64,000 bases of DNA from Halorubrum hochsteinianum (GCF_023702125.1 NZ_CP098415.1:2046001-2110000); one strand, 5' to 3'. Counted from the first letter of the stretch, positions 22,673-32,296 are shown. Program-made: numbers and translations. Notes: generated from the letters alone by a model not told the origin.

Positions 22673-23392
22673 ATGGACCGCCGCCACTTCCTCCGCTCGC
22701 TCGCCGGGACCGGCGTCGTCGCCGGTACGACCGCAACGGCCGGCTGCGCCGGCGTCCTCGGCGACGGCGACGCCGACGGCTCCGACGATCCCCACGCCGA
22801 GGAGACGATCCTCGGCCCGCCGGAGCAGACCCGGGGCGACCCGGTCCATCCGATCCGCGGCGACGAGATGCCCGAGTTCAGCGTCCCCGACCCGATCACG
22901 GGCGAGGAGATATCGACGGCGGGGTTCGAGGGCGAGCGCGCGTACCTGTGGACCTCCTTCTACACGAGCTGCCCGGACGGCGTCTGCCCGGCGCTCATCC
23001 TCCGCCTGCGGCGCGTACAGGAGGTCGCGGCCGAGGAGGGGTTCGGCGACGAGGCCGCGTTGCTGCCGCTCACGTTCGACCCCGAGCGCGACACGGCCGA
23101 GGTGCTCCGCGAGTACGCGAGCCAGCGCGGGGTCGATCTGGACGCCGGCAACTGGCACTTCCTCCGCCCCGAGAGCTACGAGGCGGGCGTAGAGCTGATG
23201 GACGAGAACTTCGGGCTCAAGATCGAGAAGACGGACGCCGAGGGGTACGAGAACCTGGAGTACGCGTTCCCGCACTACGGGCTCATCCTGCTCGTCAACA
23301 AGCGGGGGATCGTCGAGCGCGCGTACCCGCGCGGCCCGGCCACCGACGTCGAACGGATCGTCGACGACTTCAGACGGGTGGTCACGGCGTGA
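22673..23392 (+). CDS. Sco1/SenC-family lipoprotein
   Basis: A 239-residue thioredoxin-fold protein of the Sco family, which delivers copper to, or reduces thiols of, terminal oxidases. The N-terminus is a twin-arginine signal (DRRHFLRSLAG) ending in a TATAGC lipobox. The redox site is TSCPDGVCP; the cysteines are four residues apart rather than three as in typical Sco CxxxC. The copper-ligand histidine follows in AFPHYG. The stop overlaps the tlpA start as GTGA, so the pair is cotranslated. Confidence 0.85.
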   Translation: MDRRHFLRSLAGTGVVAGTTATAGCAGVLGDGDADGSDDPHAEETILGPPEQTRGDPVHPIRGDEMPEFSVPDPITGEEISTAGFEGERAYLWTSFYTSCPDGVCPALILRLRRVQEVAAEEGFGDEAALLPLTFDPERDTAEVLREYASQRGVDLDAGNWHFLRPESYEAGVELMDENFGLKIEKTDAEGYENLEYAFPHYGLILLVNKRGIVERAYPRGPATDVERIVDDFRRVVTA

Positions 23393-23937
23393 GACGGCGG
23401 CACCTACTGGCGGGACTCGCAAGCGTCGGCGCCCTCGGCGGAGCCGGGGCCGTCGCGACCGGCAGGGTGCCGAACGCGCTCGGCGGCGAGGAGGCCCCCG
23501 AGCCGATCGAGCCGGTGACGATCGACACTATCGAGGCACCGGGTAGCCGCGACGGAGAAGTGACGCTACCCGCTCCCGACCGCCCGACGTTCGTCGACTT
23601 CTTCGGAACGTGGTGTCCGCCCTGCGCCGAGCAGATGCCGGCCCTCGCGGAGGCCCACGACCGGATCGGCGACGAGGTGCTGTTCGTCTCGGTGACGACG
23701 GAACCCGTCGGCGACGAGGTCAGCGAGGAGGAGGTGGTCGAGTGGTGGCGCGAGAACGACGGCGACTGGCTCGTCGCGGCCGACGTGACTGCCGAACTCG
23801 CATCGCGATTTCCGATCGGGAACTACCCGAGCGCCCGCGCCATCGACGCCTCGGGACGCGTCCGCTGGGCGACCTCCGGCACCCACACCACCGAGGAGTT
23901 CGTCGCGGGCATCGAGCGCGTGGTCGGCGATGACTGA
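23389..23937 (+). CDS. TlpA-like thiol-disulfide oxidoreductase, Tat-exported
   Basis: A 182-residue secreted thioredoxin-like protein. It opens with a twin-arginine signal (RRRHLLAGLASVG). The mature domain has the active site FGTWCPPCAEQMPAL, a cis-Pro region (GNYPSARAID) and TTEEFVAGIERVV at the end. It probably keeps a Sco- or cytochrome-related cysteine reduced outside the cell. The GTG start overlaps the sco stop, and ccdA follows after 6 nt, giving a compact operon. Confidence 0.9.
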   Translation: MRRRHLLAGLASVGALGGAGAVATGRVPNALGGEEAPEPIEPVTIDTIEAPGSRDGEVTLPAPDRPTFVDFFGTWCPPCAEQMPALAEAHDRIGDEVLFVSVTTEPVGDEVSEEEVVEWWRENDGDWLVAADVTAELASRFPIGNYPSARAIDASGRVRWATSGTHTTEEFVAGIERVVGDD

Positions 23938-23943
23938 CGACCG

Positions 23944-24609
23944 ATGACCGACGTCTCGCTCGCGACGAACGTCCCGTTCGCGGTGACCGCGGGCGTGGCG
24001 ACGTTCTTCTCGCCGTGCGCGTACCCCCTCCTGCCGGGGTACGTCGGCTTTTACGTCAACTCCGTCGACGCGGACTCCGCCTCGATCCTCGGCGCGGGCG
24101 CCCGCGGCGTCGCGGCCGCGATCGGCGTGCTGGCGACGTTCGCGCTGCTCGCCGGGGCCACCGTCCGGATCGGCTACTCGACGCTGTCGAGCATCACCGT
24201 CTTCGAGACGCTCGTCGGCGGCCTCCTCGTCGTCTTCGGGCTGCTCGTCGTCGCCGGGCGAGCGCCGTCGGTCTCGGTGCCGCTGCCGGAGCGCCGCACC
24301 GGTATCTTCGGATTCGGGCTGTTCGGGGCGGGCTACGCGCTCGCCGGCGCGGGCTGCGTCGCGCCCGTGTTCCTCGGCGTCGTCGCCCGCGCGATCGCGC
24401 TCCCGTCGGAGACGGCGGTGCTCGTCGTCGGCGTCTACGCCGGCACCGTCGCCGTCCTGATGGCCGCGACCACGGTCGCGACCGGCGTCGGCCTCGTCAG
24501 CAACGCGAACCGGGTGATGGCCCACGCCGGGCTGCTGAAACGGATCGCGGGCGCGGTGATGGTCGCCGCCGGGATCGGACAGCTGTACCTCTCGCTGGTC
24601 GTGTACTGA
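23944..24609 (+). CDS. ccdA: CcdA/DsbD-type membrane thiol transporter
   Basis: A 221-residue protein with six hydrophobic helices. It carries electrons from cytoplasmic thioredoxin across the membrane to extracellular thiol proteins. The two redox cysteines lie in the expected places: FFSPCAYPLLPGY in helix 1 and GAGCVAPVFLG in helix 4. With the upstream Sco-like and TlpA-like genes it forms a pathway for copper-site or cytochrome assembly. Confidence 0.93.
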   Translation: MTDVSLATNVPFAVTAGVATFFSPCAYPLLPGYVGFYVNSVDADSASILGAGARGVAAAIGVLATFALLAGATVRIGYSTLSSITVFETLVGGLLVVFGLLVVAGRAPSVSVPLPERRTGIFGFGLFGAGYALAGAGCVAPVFLGVVARAIALPSETAVLVVGVYAGTVAVLMAATTVATGVGLVSNANRVMAHAGLLKRIAGAVMVAAGIGQLYLSLVVY

Positions 24610-24722
24610 GACGAACGCGCTGAGCGACCCGTGGGAGACGCCCGCACGCCGTCCCGTATCTTCTTAACTGATAGCGCGGAACATTCGGACAGCCGAACCG
24701 AACGGTTCGGTCCCCGCACACG

Positions 24723-25379
24723 ATGAATCTCGATCAGTTCACCGCCGAGAACGCACCGACGGACGGCGCGGAGCCGTTCCAGCGCGAGAACAGCTACACC
24801 CTCGATGTCGCGGTCGCCGGCACGGTCATGGCGAAGGCCGGGTCGATGGTGGCGTACACGGGCGACGTGTCGTTCACCGGGAAGGCCTCCGCCGAGGGCG
24901 GGATCACCGGCTTCCTCAAGGAGGCCGCCACGGGCGAGGGGACGCCGATCATGGCCGTCGAGGGCGACGGCCACGTCTACTTCGCGGACGACGGCAAGAA
25001 GGTACAGGTGATCGAACTCGACGCCGACGAGTCGATCACGGTCAACGGCGAGGACGTGCTCGCGTTCGAGGAGTCGCTCTCCTACGAGATCAACACCATC
25101 GACAGCCTCGCCGGCGCGCTCGCCGGCGGGTTCAGCAACGTCTACCTCGAAGGGCCGGGGTACGTCGCGCTCACCACCCACGGCGATCCCATCGTCTTGG
25201 AACCGCCGGTGGCGACCGACCCCGCCGCGACCGTCGCGTGGGGCGGCACCTCGCCGGACGTGGAGGTGAACCGGAGCCTCTCGGACATGATCGGACAGGA
25301 GTCCGGCGAGCGCTACCAGATGCGGTTCGACGGCGACGACGGGTTCGTCGTCGTCCAGCCCCGCGAGGAGCACGCCTGA
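24723..25379 (+). CDS. AIM24 family protein
   Basis: A 218-residue protein of the AIM24/TIGR00266 family, a trimeric beta-sandwich fold found in bacteria, archaea and mitochondria. Recognisable segments are AGTVMAKAGSMVAYTGDVSFTG, VYFADDGKKVQVIELDADES and VYLEGPGYVALTTHG. The fold is known but its biochemical role is not. It stands alone, with a TATA-like TTCTTAACTG near 24661. Confidence 0.88.
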   Translation: MNLDQFTAENAPTDGAEPFQRENSYTLDVAVAGTVMAKAGSMVAYTGDVSFTGKASAEGGITGFLKEAATGEGTPIMAVEGDGHVYFADDGKKVQVIELDADESITVNGEDVLAFEESLSYEINTIDSLAGALAGGFSNVYLEGPGYVALTTHGDPIVLEPPVATDPAATVAWGGTSPDVEVNRSLSDMIGQESGERYQMRFDGDDGFVVVQPREEHA

Positions 25380-25413
25380 GTCCGGCCGAGAGGCCAGAAT
25401 CCGCGGCGCGACG

Positions 25414-26769
25414 CTATCGCGCCGCCAGCCAGTCGGCGAAGTCGCCGGTGAGGAACCCGGCGTAGTCGACGATCCCGAGGTACAGCGAGACGATCACGAC
25501 GATCACGATCGGGATCCGGACGGCCCAGATCCACGCGTCGCCGAGGCCGCCGAGGTCCGCGATCCCCTTCTGTAGTTCCTCGCGGCCCACGTGCGGGATC
25601 ACCCAGCCGACGAACAGCGCGAGCAGCAGCGAGCCGAGCACGAGCAGGATGCCGTCCGCGAGCAGGTCGTATAAATCGAGGAAGATCAGGTCGACGGTGA
25701 CGGGCACGCCGAGCAGGAAGACCGCCACGCCGACCGCGGCCGACGCCGGGATGCGGGCGACGCCGACCTCGTCGATCAGGTACGAGACCAGCACTTCGAG
25801 GATGCTGATCGCGGAGGAGAGCGCCGCGATCCCGACCATCCCGAAGAAGACCACGCCGAGGATCCGGCCGCCGGGGATGCCGGCGAACGCCGACGTGAGG
25901 CTCACGAAGATCGCGCCGGGACCGCCCGTTCCCGGCTCGATACCCACCGAGAAGAGGACGGGGAAGACGACGAAGCCGACGAGGACGGCGACGAGCGTGT
26001 CGAGCGTCGCGATGATCCCCGCGTCGGCCGCGAGGTTCCGGTCCTCGCCGAGGTAGGAGGCGTAGGTGATCATCACGCCCATGCCGAGCGACAGCGTGAA
26101 GAACGCCTGTCCGGCGGCGGCCGGCAGGATCTCGGTCCAGTTGGCCGCGATCGTTCCGAAGTCGGGCGAGAGATAGTAGGCGTACGCCGCGCTCGCGCCG
26201 TCGAGGGTGAACCCGTACGCGGCGAGGCCAAGCAGGAGGACGAGGATGGCGGGGACCATCACCTTCACGCTCAGTTCGATCCCGCGCCGGACGCCGGCGG
26301 CGATGATGCCGATGACGCAGAGCATGAAGACGGCGTGGAAGAGGAGCGTGTCCAGTCCGGTCGACACCGTGCCGAACAGCGCCTCGGCCTCGGCGGGGTC
26401 GGTGAGGGTGAATCCCTCGGTGATCCCGATAAGCGTGTACCGCAGGAACCAGCCCGCGACGACGCTGTAGTACGAGAGGATGATGAAGCCGGTGACGACG
26501 AACAGCCAGCCGGCGTACGACCACGCGCCGCTGCCGAGTTCGCGCAGCGCGCCGACCGGGTTCAGGTCGGTCCGCCGCCCGATGACGAACTCGACGAGGA
26601 TCGCCGGGAACCCGATCAGCGCGACGAACGCCAGGTAGGTTATCAGAAACGACGATCCGCCGTACTGGCCGGTGATGAAGGGGAACCGCCAGATGTTCCC
26701 CAGCCCGACCGCGCTGCCGACCGCGGCGAGGATGAACCCCGCTCGCGTCGCCCATGTCTCGCGTGCCAT
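25414..26769 (-). CDS. Sodium-dependent transporter, SNF/NSS family
   Basis: A 451-residue transporter of the neurotransmitter:sodium symporter (LeuT-like) family, which imports amino acids or similar solutes with Na+. The unwound first helix reads GSAVGLGNIWRFPFITGQYGG, with the sodium-site residues. Eleven to twelve hydrophobic segments follow, and SLGMGVMITYASYLGED and IGIAALSSAISILEV mark helices 6-8. The ATG at 26767-26769 begins MARETWATRAGF as usual for the family. A TTTTTACG box is about 27 nt upstream. The substrate is unknown. Confidence 0.92.
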   Translation of the reverse strand: MARETWATRAGFILAAVGSAVGLGNIWRFPFITGQYGGSSFLITYLAFVALIGFPAILVEFVIGRRTDLNPVGALRELGSGAWSYAGWLFVVTGFIILSYYSVVAGWFLRYTLIGITEGFTLTDPAEAEALFGTVSTGLDTLLFHAVFMLCVIGIIAAGVRRGIELSVKVMVPAILVLLLGLAAYGFTLDGASAAYAYYLSPDFGTIAANWTEILPAAAGQAFFTLSLGMGVMITYASYLGEDRNLAADAGIIATLDTLVAVLVGFVVFPVLFSVGIEPGTGGPGAIFVSLTSAFAGIPGGRILGVVFFGMVGIAALSSAISILEVLVSYLIDEVGVARIPASAAVGVAVFLLGVPVTVDLIFLDLYDLLADGILLVLGSLLLALFVGWVIPHVGREELQKGIADLGGLGDAWIWAVRIPIVIVVIVSLYLGIVDYAGFLTGDFADWLAAR

Positions 26770-26914
26770 TGGTACCGGAGGAATTCCGTTGGGGCGTAAA
26801 AACGTGTCTCTCCGGCGCTGACACAGATAATGAACGTTCCTGATCGTTCGTCCAATCCCCTGCGTACCGAGCGGCGACCGTGAATTTAATAGCCGGACGG
26901 CTACCTCACGGGGT

Positions 26915-28303
26915 ATGGAACGCGTAGACGTCGCGATCGTGGGTGGCGGTCCGGCGGGGTCCTCCGCAGCGCACGCGGCCGCCACCGGCGGCGCTGGCGC
27001 GCTCGTGCTCGAGAAGGGGGTCCCCCGGGCCGACCGGGACCGGCTCGGTCCCGACTCCACCGACGCCGCGGGCATCCTCGACTACTGGGTCGACATCATG
27101 GGGATTCACCCCGACGAGTTCGACGACGGGGTCGTTCAGCGCGAGTTGAACCGCGCGGAGTTCCGCGGTCCGGAGGAGGCGGCGACGCTCGAATCGACCG
27201 GCATCGACTCCTCGTACGACAAGTTCGGCTACACCTTCCAGCGCGCGCGCTTCGACGACTGGCTCCGCGACCGCGCCGAGGAGGCCGGCGCGGAGTACCG
27301 GGCCGGGGTGTCCGTCCGCGGCGTCGACACCGACCTCTCGGCGACGCCCGGGAGCGACGACCCCCGCCACACGCTCGAACTCGCCGACGGGGAGGCGGTC
27401 GGCGCGGACTTCGTGGTGCTCGCCGACGGGCCACAACGGACCGTCACGAACCGGGTCCTCGACGAGTACCTGCCCGCGGACGCGCAGGCCTCCGAGCGGC
27501 TGGCCTCCCGGACCGCGAACCACATCGCGTACCAGGAGTACCGGCGCGTCCCCGACGAGGTCTTCGAGGAGGTGAACGACGCCCTCGTATTCTGGTGGGG
27601 CGTGATGCCCGGCGAGACCGCCTACCCGTGGATCTTCCCGAACGCGGACGGCGTCTGCCGGGTCGGGCTCACGATGCCGATCGGGCTCGACATCGACGAG
27701 TTCGACCGCGACGCGTACGCGCTGCTCGACGGGGACGACGAGTCGATCCCCCAGGGCGGCGAGTACGTCCGCCGACTGCTGGAGTGGCAGTACGGCGACG
27801 AGTACGACATAGAGGAGGACTTCCCCGTCGTCGAGGAGGCCGGCAAGCGGAACGGGACGGAGACCTATCCGATCTCGTCGACGCGACCGATCGACTCGCC
27901 GGTCGAGGCCGGGATCGCGGTCGCCGGCGGCGCGATGGGGACGACATCCGCGTTCCACGAGGGCGGCGACCACGTGGCGGTCCGCACCGGCGCGATCGCC
28001 GGCGAGCTCGCCGCCGAGGGCGACCTGGCCGCGTACAACCGCCGCTGGAAGGAGGCGATCGGCGACGAGGTCGTCCGCAACGTGACGATGGCCGACATGG
28101 TCGCCGACTACGGGCCGGACGACTGGGACCGGATCATCGGGGCGGCCGACGCGATGCTCGCCGCCGGGACGGACGACGGCCTGCTCGCGCAGCCGTACCG
28201 CTCCGGCTGGGAGTCGGCGAAGCTGCTCCTCGGCTACAAGTGGAACAAGCGGCGCGTCAAGCGGGACTACGTCGGCATCGAGGAGAGCGAGTACGTCTAC
28301 TGA
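26915..28303 (+). CDS. FAD-dependent geranylgeranyl reductase-family protein
   Basis: A 462-residue flavoprotein. The N-terminal dinucleotide fold is VAIVGGGPAGSSAAHAA, the second FAD motif is DFVVLADGP and the third lies in GIAVAGGAMGTTSAFHEGG. Members saturate the isoprenoid chains of archaeal lipids or carotenoid/quinone tails. The exact substrate cannot be read, and haloarchaea carry several paralogues. The protein is longer than the typical 400-residue digeranylgeranyl-lipid reductase. A TTTAATA box about 29 nt before the ATG indicates a leaderless mRNA. Confidence 0.82.
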   Translation: MERVDVAIVGGGPAGSSAAHAAATGGAGALVLEKGVPRADRDRLGPDSTDAAGILDYWVDIMGIHPDEFDDGVVQRELNRAEFRGPEEAATLESTGIDSSYDKFGYTFQRARFDDWLRDRAEEAGAEYRAGVSVRGVDTDLSATPGSDDPRHTLELADGEAVGADFVVLADGPQRTVTNRVLDEYLPADAQASERLASRTANHIAYQEYRRVPDEVFEEVNDALVFWWGVMPGETAYPWIFPNADGVCRVGLTMPIGLDIDEFDRDAYALLDGDDESIPQGGEYVRRLLEWQYGDEYDIEEDFPVVEEAGKRNGTETYPISSTRPIDSPVEAGIAVAGGAMGTTSAFHEGGDHVAVRTGAIAGELAAEGDLAAYNRRWKEAIGDEVVRNVTMADMVADYGPDDWDRIIGAADAMLAAGTDDGLLAQPYRSGWESAKLLLGYKWNKRRVKRDYVGIEESEYVY

Positions 28304-28342
28304 CGCGCCGCGTGCGCGTCGGAGCCGCCCCGTTCGGTTCGA

Positions 28343-29473
28343 CTACCGGATCACTGGAGCCGCAAGCTCCACCGGCTCCGTCTCGATTCCCGTCACGTCG
28401 ACCGGCTCGGCCTCGTGGCTCGGCCACCGCCCCGTCTTGGTGAGCCGCTCGGTCAGGTCCGCCGCGACGAGGTGCGTGTCCTCGCTTTTTGTCCCCCGAA
28501 CCGTCGGGTTCCACGCGTAGCCCATCGGCCGCCGGACCGGCTCCTCGCCGTCGGGCGTCGCGATCCACTCCCGACCGGCGAACCCGGCCGCGCCGCCCTG
28601 ATGGTGGTTCTCCCACTCGCCGGGGAAGCCGACCGCGTCGTACGCCTCCCGAATCGCCGCGAAGACGTCGCCCGCGGTGTCGGGACCGTCGCCGCCCGAG
28701 CCGGCGGTGAGAGTCCCGGCCGCGGCGGCCTCGGTGGCGCGGATCGCGGTCGCCTCGACCCGCGCCGCGGCGCGGTGGCGCTCCTCGAACCAGTCGGGGG
28801 CGTCGAAGGCGACGGTCCGCGTCATCGAGGCGTACAGCCCCGCTCGCTCCCCGGTGACCGACACGAGCGCGTAGTCGCCGAGTTCCGCGTCGCCCGGCGT
28901 GTAGTGGCGGTACGCCTGCGCCCGCTCCGCGCCGCCGACGAGCACGACCGGGGTGTCAACGTCGCGCGAGGCGAGCGAGATGTCGATGCCGGCCGCGACC
29001 TCGTACTCCGGGTCCTCCGGTTCGAGGTTCCGACAGACGGTCTCGACGGCGGCGGCGACCTCGCGGCCAAGCTCCCGGTAGCGCTCGACGTCGTCGTCGG
29101 TGAGCGGCTGTCTGAGCCAACTCCCGTCGACGGTCTCGAAGCCGGGCACGTCGAAGTCCGCGGCGGCGGGCGCGGGCGAGCGCTCGGCGACCGCCTCGGC
29201 GAGCGAGCCGGCGTGCCACGGGAACGACTCGACCGCGAACGCCTCCGGGAGCTCCTCGTCGGCGAGCCGCTCCGCCTCGATGGTGTCGGTGATCACGCGG
29301 AGGTCGCCGTCGTAGCCGGCGGCCGCGACGCCGGTCGTCGCGTCGGCGTCGACGACGTTGTCGCCGCCGGTGAGCCACGCGAACCCGTTGGGGCGCGCGA
29401 ACCAGACCGCTTCGAGTCCGCGCTCGGCGAGGTACGCGTCGAGCCTGTCGGTGCGGGCGGAGAGGTCGACCAT
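28343..29473 (-). CDS. M24 (Xaa-Pro peptidase-like) family protein, metal site apparently lost
   Basis: A 376-residue protein with the creatinase N-terminal domain (about 1-130) and a pita-bread M24 domain (about 140-350). The family's first metal ligands, Asp in LVDxG and Asp before the T-R-T motif, are replaced: the sequence reads YALVSVTGERAGLYASMTRTV. A histidine region (ENHHQGGAAG) and ATPDGEEPVRRPMGYAWNPTV remain. It may work without metal, as creatinase does, or bind peptides without cleaving them. The ATG at 29471-29473 begins the conserved MVDLSARTDRLDAYL. Confidence 0.75.
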   Translation of the reverse strand: MVDLSARTDRLDAYLAERGLEAVWFARPNGFAWLTGGDNVVDADATTGVAAAGYDGDLRVITDTIEAERLADEELPEAFAVESFPWHAGSLAEAVAERSPAPAAADFDVPGFETVDGSWLRQPLTDDDVERYRELGREVAAAVETVCRNLEPEDPEYEVAAGIDISLASRDVDTPVVLVGGAERAQAYRHYTPGDAELGDYALVSVTGERAGLYASMTRTVAFDAPDWFEERHRAAARVEATAIRATEAAAAGTLTAGSGGDGPDTAGDVFAAIREAYDAVGFPGEWENHHQGGAAGFAGREWIATPDGEEPVRRPMGYAWNPTVRGTKSEDTHLVAADLTERLTKTGRWPSHEAEPVDVTGIETEPVELAAPVIR

Positions 29474-29690
29474 ACCGACGGGTTCTCGCCGGGCCAGTAA
29501 AACCGGTCGGAACCGGTCGGGATCGGTCGGCGTTCGGACCACACCGGACCGGTAACGGGCGCGGAGTCGGGAACTCCGCGGATCGGGCGTCGTCACCGCG
29601 CCGTCTTCCGATCAGCTTCGCCGACGCCCCCGAAACGAAAGGTTCAATTACGTCCCACGGAAACAACGAGATGCGTCAGTAAGCCCCCTC

Positions 29691-29765
29691 GGGTTGGTAG
29701 TCTAGTCCGGTTATGACACCTCCTTGACATGGAGGAGGCCGGCGGTTCAAATCCGCCCCAACCCA
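29691..29765 (+). tRNA. tRNA-Val (anticodon GAC)
   Basis: A complete cloverleaf of 75 nt. The acceptor stem GGGTTGG pairs with CCAACCC (29758-29764), with discriminator A. The anticodon stem CCTCC/GGAGG encloses TTGACAT with anticodon GAC, reading valine codons GUC/GUU. The T arm is GGCGG-TTCAAAT-CCGCC. No intron is seen and CCA is not encoded. An AT-rich TTCAATTACG about 45 nt upstream may be the promoter, and a short T run follows the gene. Confidence 0.97.
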
Positions 29766-29869
29766 CTTTTGTCGACACCGCAACTGCGAGCGACAGCACC
29801 ACATTTTCCGTATCTGGAGCGCGGAGCGATGCGAAGTTTCTTTTACGTCACCCCGGAGGATCCGGGTAG

Positions 29870-30541
29870 ATGAGAGACCGAGGCGGTCGAGCGCCGGACG
29901 GGTCCGAATTGCCGACATCGAACCGTGACGCGGCGGATTCTCTCGCTCCGACGGCGTCGGAATCGACCGCTCCGACCGCCGACGGCGCGGCGTCGACCGG
30001 GCGACTGGTCGTCGTCTGCGGGCTGCCCGGCGTCGGCAAGACGACCGTCGCCGAGCGGATCGCCGACCACGTCGACGGCCGGATACGCCGGACCGACGTG
30101 ATACGGAAGGAGCTGTTCGACGACCCCGAGTACACCGACGCGGAAACGGAGGCCGTCTACGCGGAACTCCTCGCTCGGGCGCGCGAGGACATCGCGGTCG
30201 GGGAGGCCGTCGTCCTCGACGCGACGTTCGCGGACGACCGGTTCCGGGCTGCGGCCCGCGAGGCGGCCGCCGAGACCGCGGCGGCGTTCGACCTCGTTCA
30301 AGTCGCCTGCGACGAGGAGGTCGTCGAGCGGCGGATCGAGCGGCGGGACGGGATCAGCGACGCGGACTTCGAGATCCACCTCCACTTCAAGGAGCTGTTC
30401 GACGAGGTCGCCGGCGACCACGTCGTCGTCGACAACTCCGGGACCGAGGCGGAGACGTTCGCGCAGGTCGACGCCGCGTTCGCCGAGGGGGCGACCGCCG
30501 ACGGCGACGGGCGGTCTGCGGCGGTCACCGACGCGGAGTGA
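29870..30541 (+). CDS. P-loop kinase-like AAA family ATPase
   Basis: A 223-residue protein. A disordered acidic/Thr-rich leader of about 44 residues precedes a small-molecule-kinase fold with Walker [10 protein letters not shown] (51-59), [11 protein letters not shown], and [16 protein letters not shown] (Walker B/lid). The order resembles bacterial P-loop kinases of the zeta-toxin/YqgF-neighbour type that phosphorylate small molecules. The substrate is unknown. It directly precedes aIF1A and shares its direction, but has its own TATA-like box near 29840. Confidence 0.75.
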   Translation: MRDRGGRAPDGSELPTSNRDAADSLAPTASESTAPTADGAASTGRLVVVCGLPGVGKTTVAERIADHVDGRIRRTDVIRKELFDDPEYTDAETEAVYAELLARAREDIAVGEAVVLDATFADDRFRAAAREAAAETAAAFDLVQVACDEEVVERRIERRDGISDADFEIHLHFKELFDEVAGDHVVVDNSGTEAETFAQVDAAFAEGATADGDGRSAAVTDAE

Positions 30542-30626
30542 GGCCGCCCGGTGTGCGAACGAGTGGCGTGACGAGCGGGCGCACACGTCTCAAATCACTT
30601 ATACGGGCGAACGCACAACGGGAGGT

Positions 30627-30911
30627 ATGAGCGAAGAATCCGGGCGCAAGAATCTGCGGATGCCCAACGACGACGAAGTGTTCGCCGTGGTGACGGAGCA
30701 CCTCGGCGGCAACCACGTTCAGCTGCGCTGCGCCGACGGCGTCGAGCGACTCGGCCGGATCCCCGGTCGGATGAAGTACCGCACGTGGATCAGCGAGGGC
30801 GACGTCGTGCTCGCCGAGCCGTGGGACTGGCAGGACGAGAAGGCGAACGTCGAGTGGCGGTACGAGGACGAGGACGCCGACCAGCTCCGCCGCGAAGGCC
30901 ACATCCAGTAA
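30627..30911 (+). CDS. eif1A: Translation initiation factor aIF1A
   Basis: A 94-residue OB-fold factor that binds the A site of the small subunit and promotes scanning or start selection. Family motifs are [42 protein letters not shown] and [16 protein letters not shown], followed by an acidic C-terminal tail. Length and order match archaeal aIF1A. A TATA-like CACTTATACG is about 27 nt before the ATG. Confidence 0.97.
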   Translation: MSEESGRKNLRMPNDDEVFAVVTEHLGGNHVQLRCADGVERLGRIPGRMKYRTWISEGDVVLAEPWDWQDEKANVEWRYEDEDADQLRREGHIQ

Positions 30912-31092
30912 CCCGATATCTCCGGGTCGCGCCGCGCGACCGTCTACGCGCCGCACTCTCCGTCTCCCGTTCGACGTTTCCTTCCGTCCGCGGTGAATTC
31001 GTTTTCCGACGCGCGGCCGTCTCGGCGACGACTCTCTCGTCCGAGCCGCCGAAACCGACACCGTGAGAACGATCGAACACGACGGCGACGGT

Positions 31093-32205
31093 ATGACCCC
31101 GAGAGAGCTCCGCGCGGACGTCCCGGCCCTCGGCGACGCGGCGTACTTCAACTTCGGCGCGCACGGCCCCAGCCCGGAGTACGTCGTCGAGGCCGCCGGC
31201 TCGTTCGTCGCGGACCACGAGTACGGCTCCGCGACCACCGACCCCTACGAGCGCGCCTTCGAGACCTACGAGGAAGTGCGCGAGCGGATCGCGGCGTTCG
31301 TCGGGGCCGACCCCGAGGAGATCGCCCTGACCGAGAGCACGAGCGACGGGATCGCCCGCGTCGCGGGCGCGATCGACTGGGAACCGGGCGACGTCGTCGT
31401 CCGCACCGACCTCGAACACCCGGCGGGGGTCCTCCCGTGGAAGCGGCTCGAACGCGAGGGCGTCGAGGTGCGCGTGTTAGAGACCGACGAGGGGCGCGTC
31501 GACCGCGACGCGTACGCCGAGGCGGTGACCGACGCCCGGCTGGTCTGTTTCAGCGCGATCACGTGGACGCACGGCACGCGGCTCCCGGTGAGAGAGCTCG
31601 TCGAGATCGCCGACGACGCGGGCGCGTTCACCCTCGTCGACGCGGTCCAGTCGCCCGGACAGGTGGCGATGGACGTACACGAGTGGGGGGCCGACGCGGT
31701 CGCGGCCGCCGGCCACAAGTGGACGCTCGGCCCGTGGGGGGCCGGCTTCCTCTACGTCGACCGCGACGCCGCGGCCGACCTCGCGCCGCGCGCGGTCGGC
31801 TACCGGAGCGTCGCGGACCCCGAGGGCGACGAGATCGAGTTCAAGCCCGGCGCGGGGCGCTTCGAGGTGGGAACGACGACCGCCGCGGCTCACGTCGGCC
31901 TCGTCGAGGCGCTCGACGCGATCGACGCCGTCGGGATCGACGCGATCGAGTCGCGGATCGCCGACCTCACCGACCGGCTGAAGGCGGGCGTCCCGGACGA
32001 CCGACTCCTCAGCCCGGACGCGCACGAGTCCGGGCTGGTCACGGTCGACGTGGACGACCCGGAGGCGACCGTCGACCGGCTCGCCGACGAGGGCGTGATC
32101 GTCCGCTCGCTGCCGCATCCGGACGGGATCCGGGCGTCGGTTCACGCCGTCTCCACCGAGGGGGAGGTCGACCGACTCCTCGACGCGCTCGACGCGGAGT
32201 GGTGA
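31093..32205 (+). CDS. Class V aminotransferase / cysteine desulfurase-like enzyme
   Basis: A 370-residue PLP enzyme. The Schiff-base lysine lies in AAGHKWTLGPWGAGFLYV, and the cofactor Asp/Gln pair is in TLVDAVQSPGQ. YFNFGAHGPSPEYV near the N-terminus and FEVGTTTAAAHVG near the C-terminus mark the family. No catalytic Cys loop of SufS/IscS type is seen, so it is more likely an aminotransferase or lyase-type relative than a sulfur donor. The ATG at 31093 starts MTPRELRADVPAL; a GTG ten codons upstream is possible. Confidence 0.82.
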   Translation: MTPRELRADVPALGDAAYFNFGAHGPSPEYVVEAAGSFVADHEYGSATTDPYERAFETYEEVRERIAAFVGADPEEIALTESTSDGIARVAGAIDWEPGDVVVRTDLEHPAGVLPWKRLEREGVEVRVLETDEGRVDRDAYAEAVTDARLVCFSAITWTHGTRLPVRELVEIADDAGAFTLVDAVQSPGQVAMDVHEWGADAVAAAGHKWTLGPWGAGFLYVDRDAAADLAPRAVGYRSVADPEGDEIEFKPGAGRFEVGTTTAAAHVGLVEALDAIDAVGIDAIESRIADLTDRLKAGVPDDRLLSPDAHESGLVTVDVDDPEATVDRLADEGVIVRSLPHPDGIRASVHAVSTEGEVDRLLDALDAEW

Positions 32206-32296
32206 GCGGAGTGGGGGTGCGGCGTCGCGGCGACGGGAGCGGGCGACGCTCCGCGGCGACCGGACCGACTTTCACGCTCGGCGCGCAACGTCGCAC

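Noticed and set aside
26915-28303. Calling the flavoprotein digeranylgeranylglycerophospholipid reductase outright
   Set aside because: It is longer than that enzyme and haloarchaea have several paralogues; only the family can be supported.
31093-32205. Naming the class V enzyme SufS
   Set aside because: No catalytic cysteine loop was seen and no suf genes are nearby.
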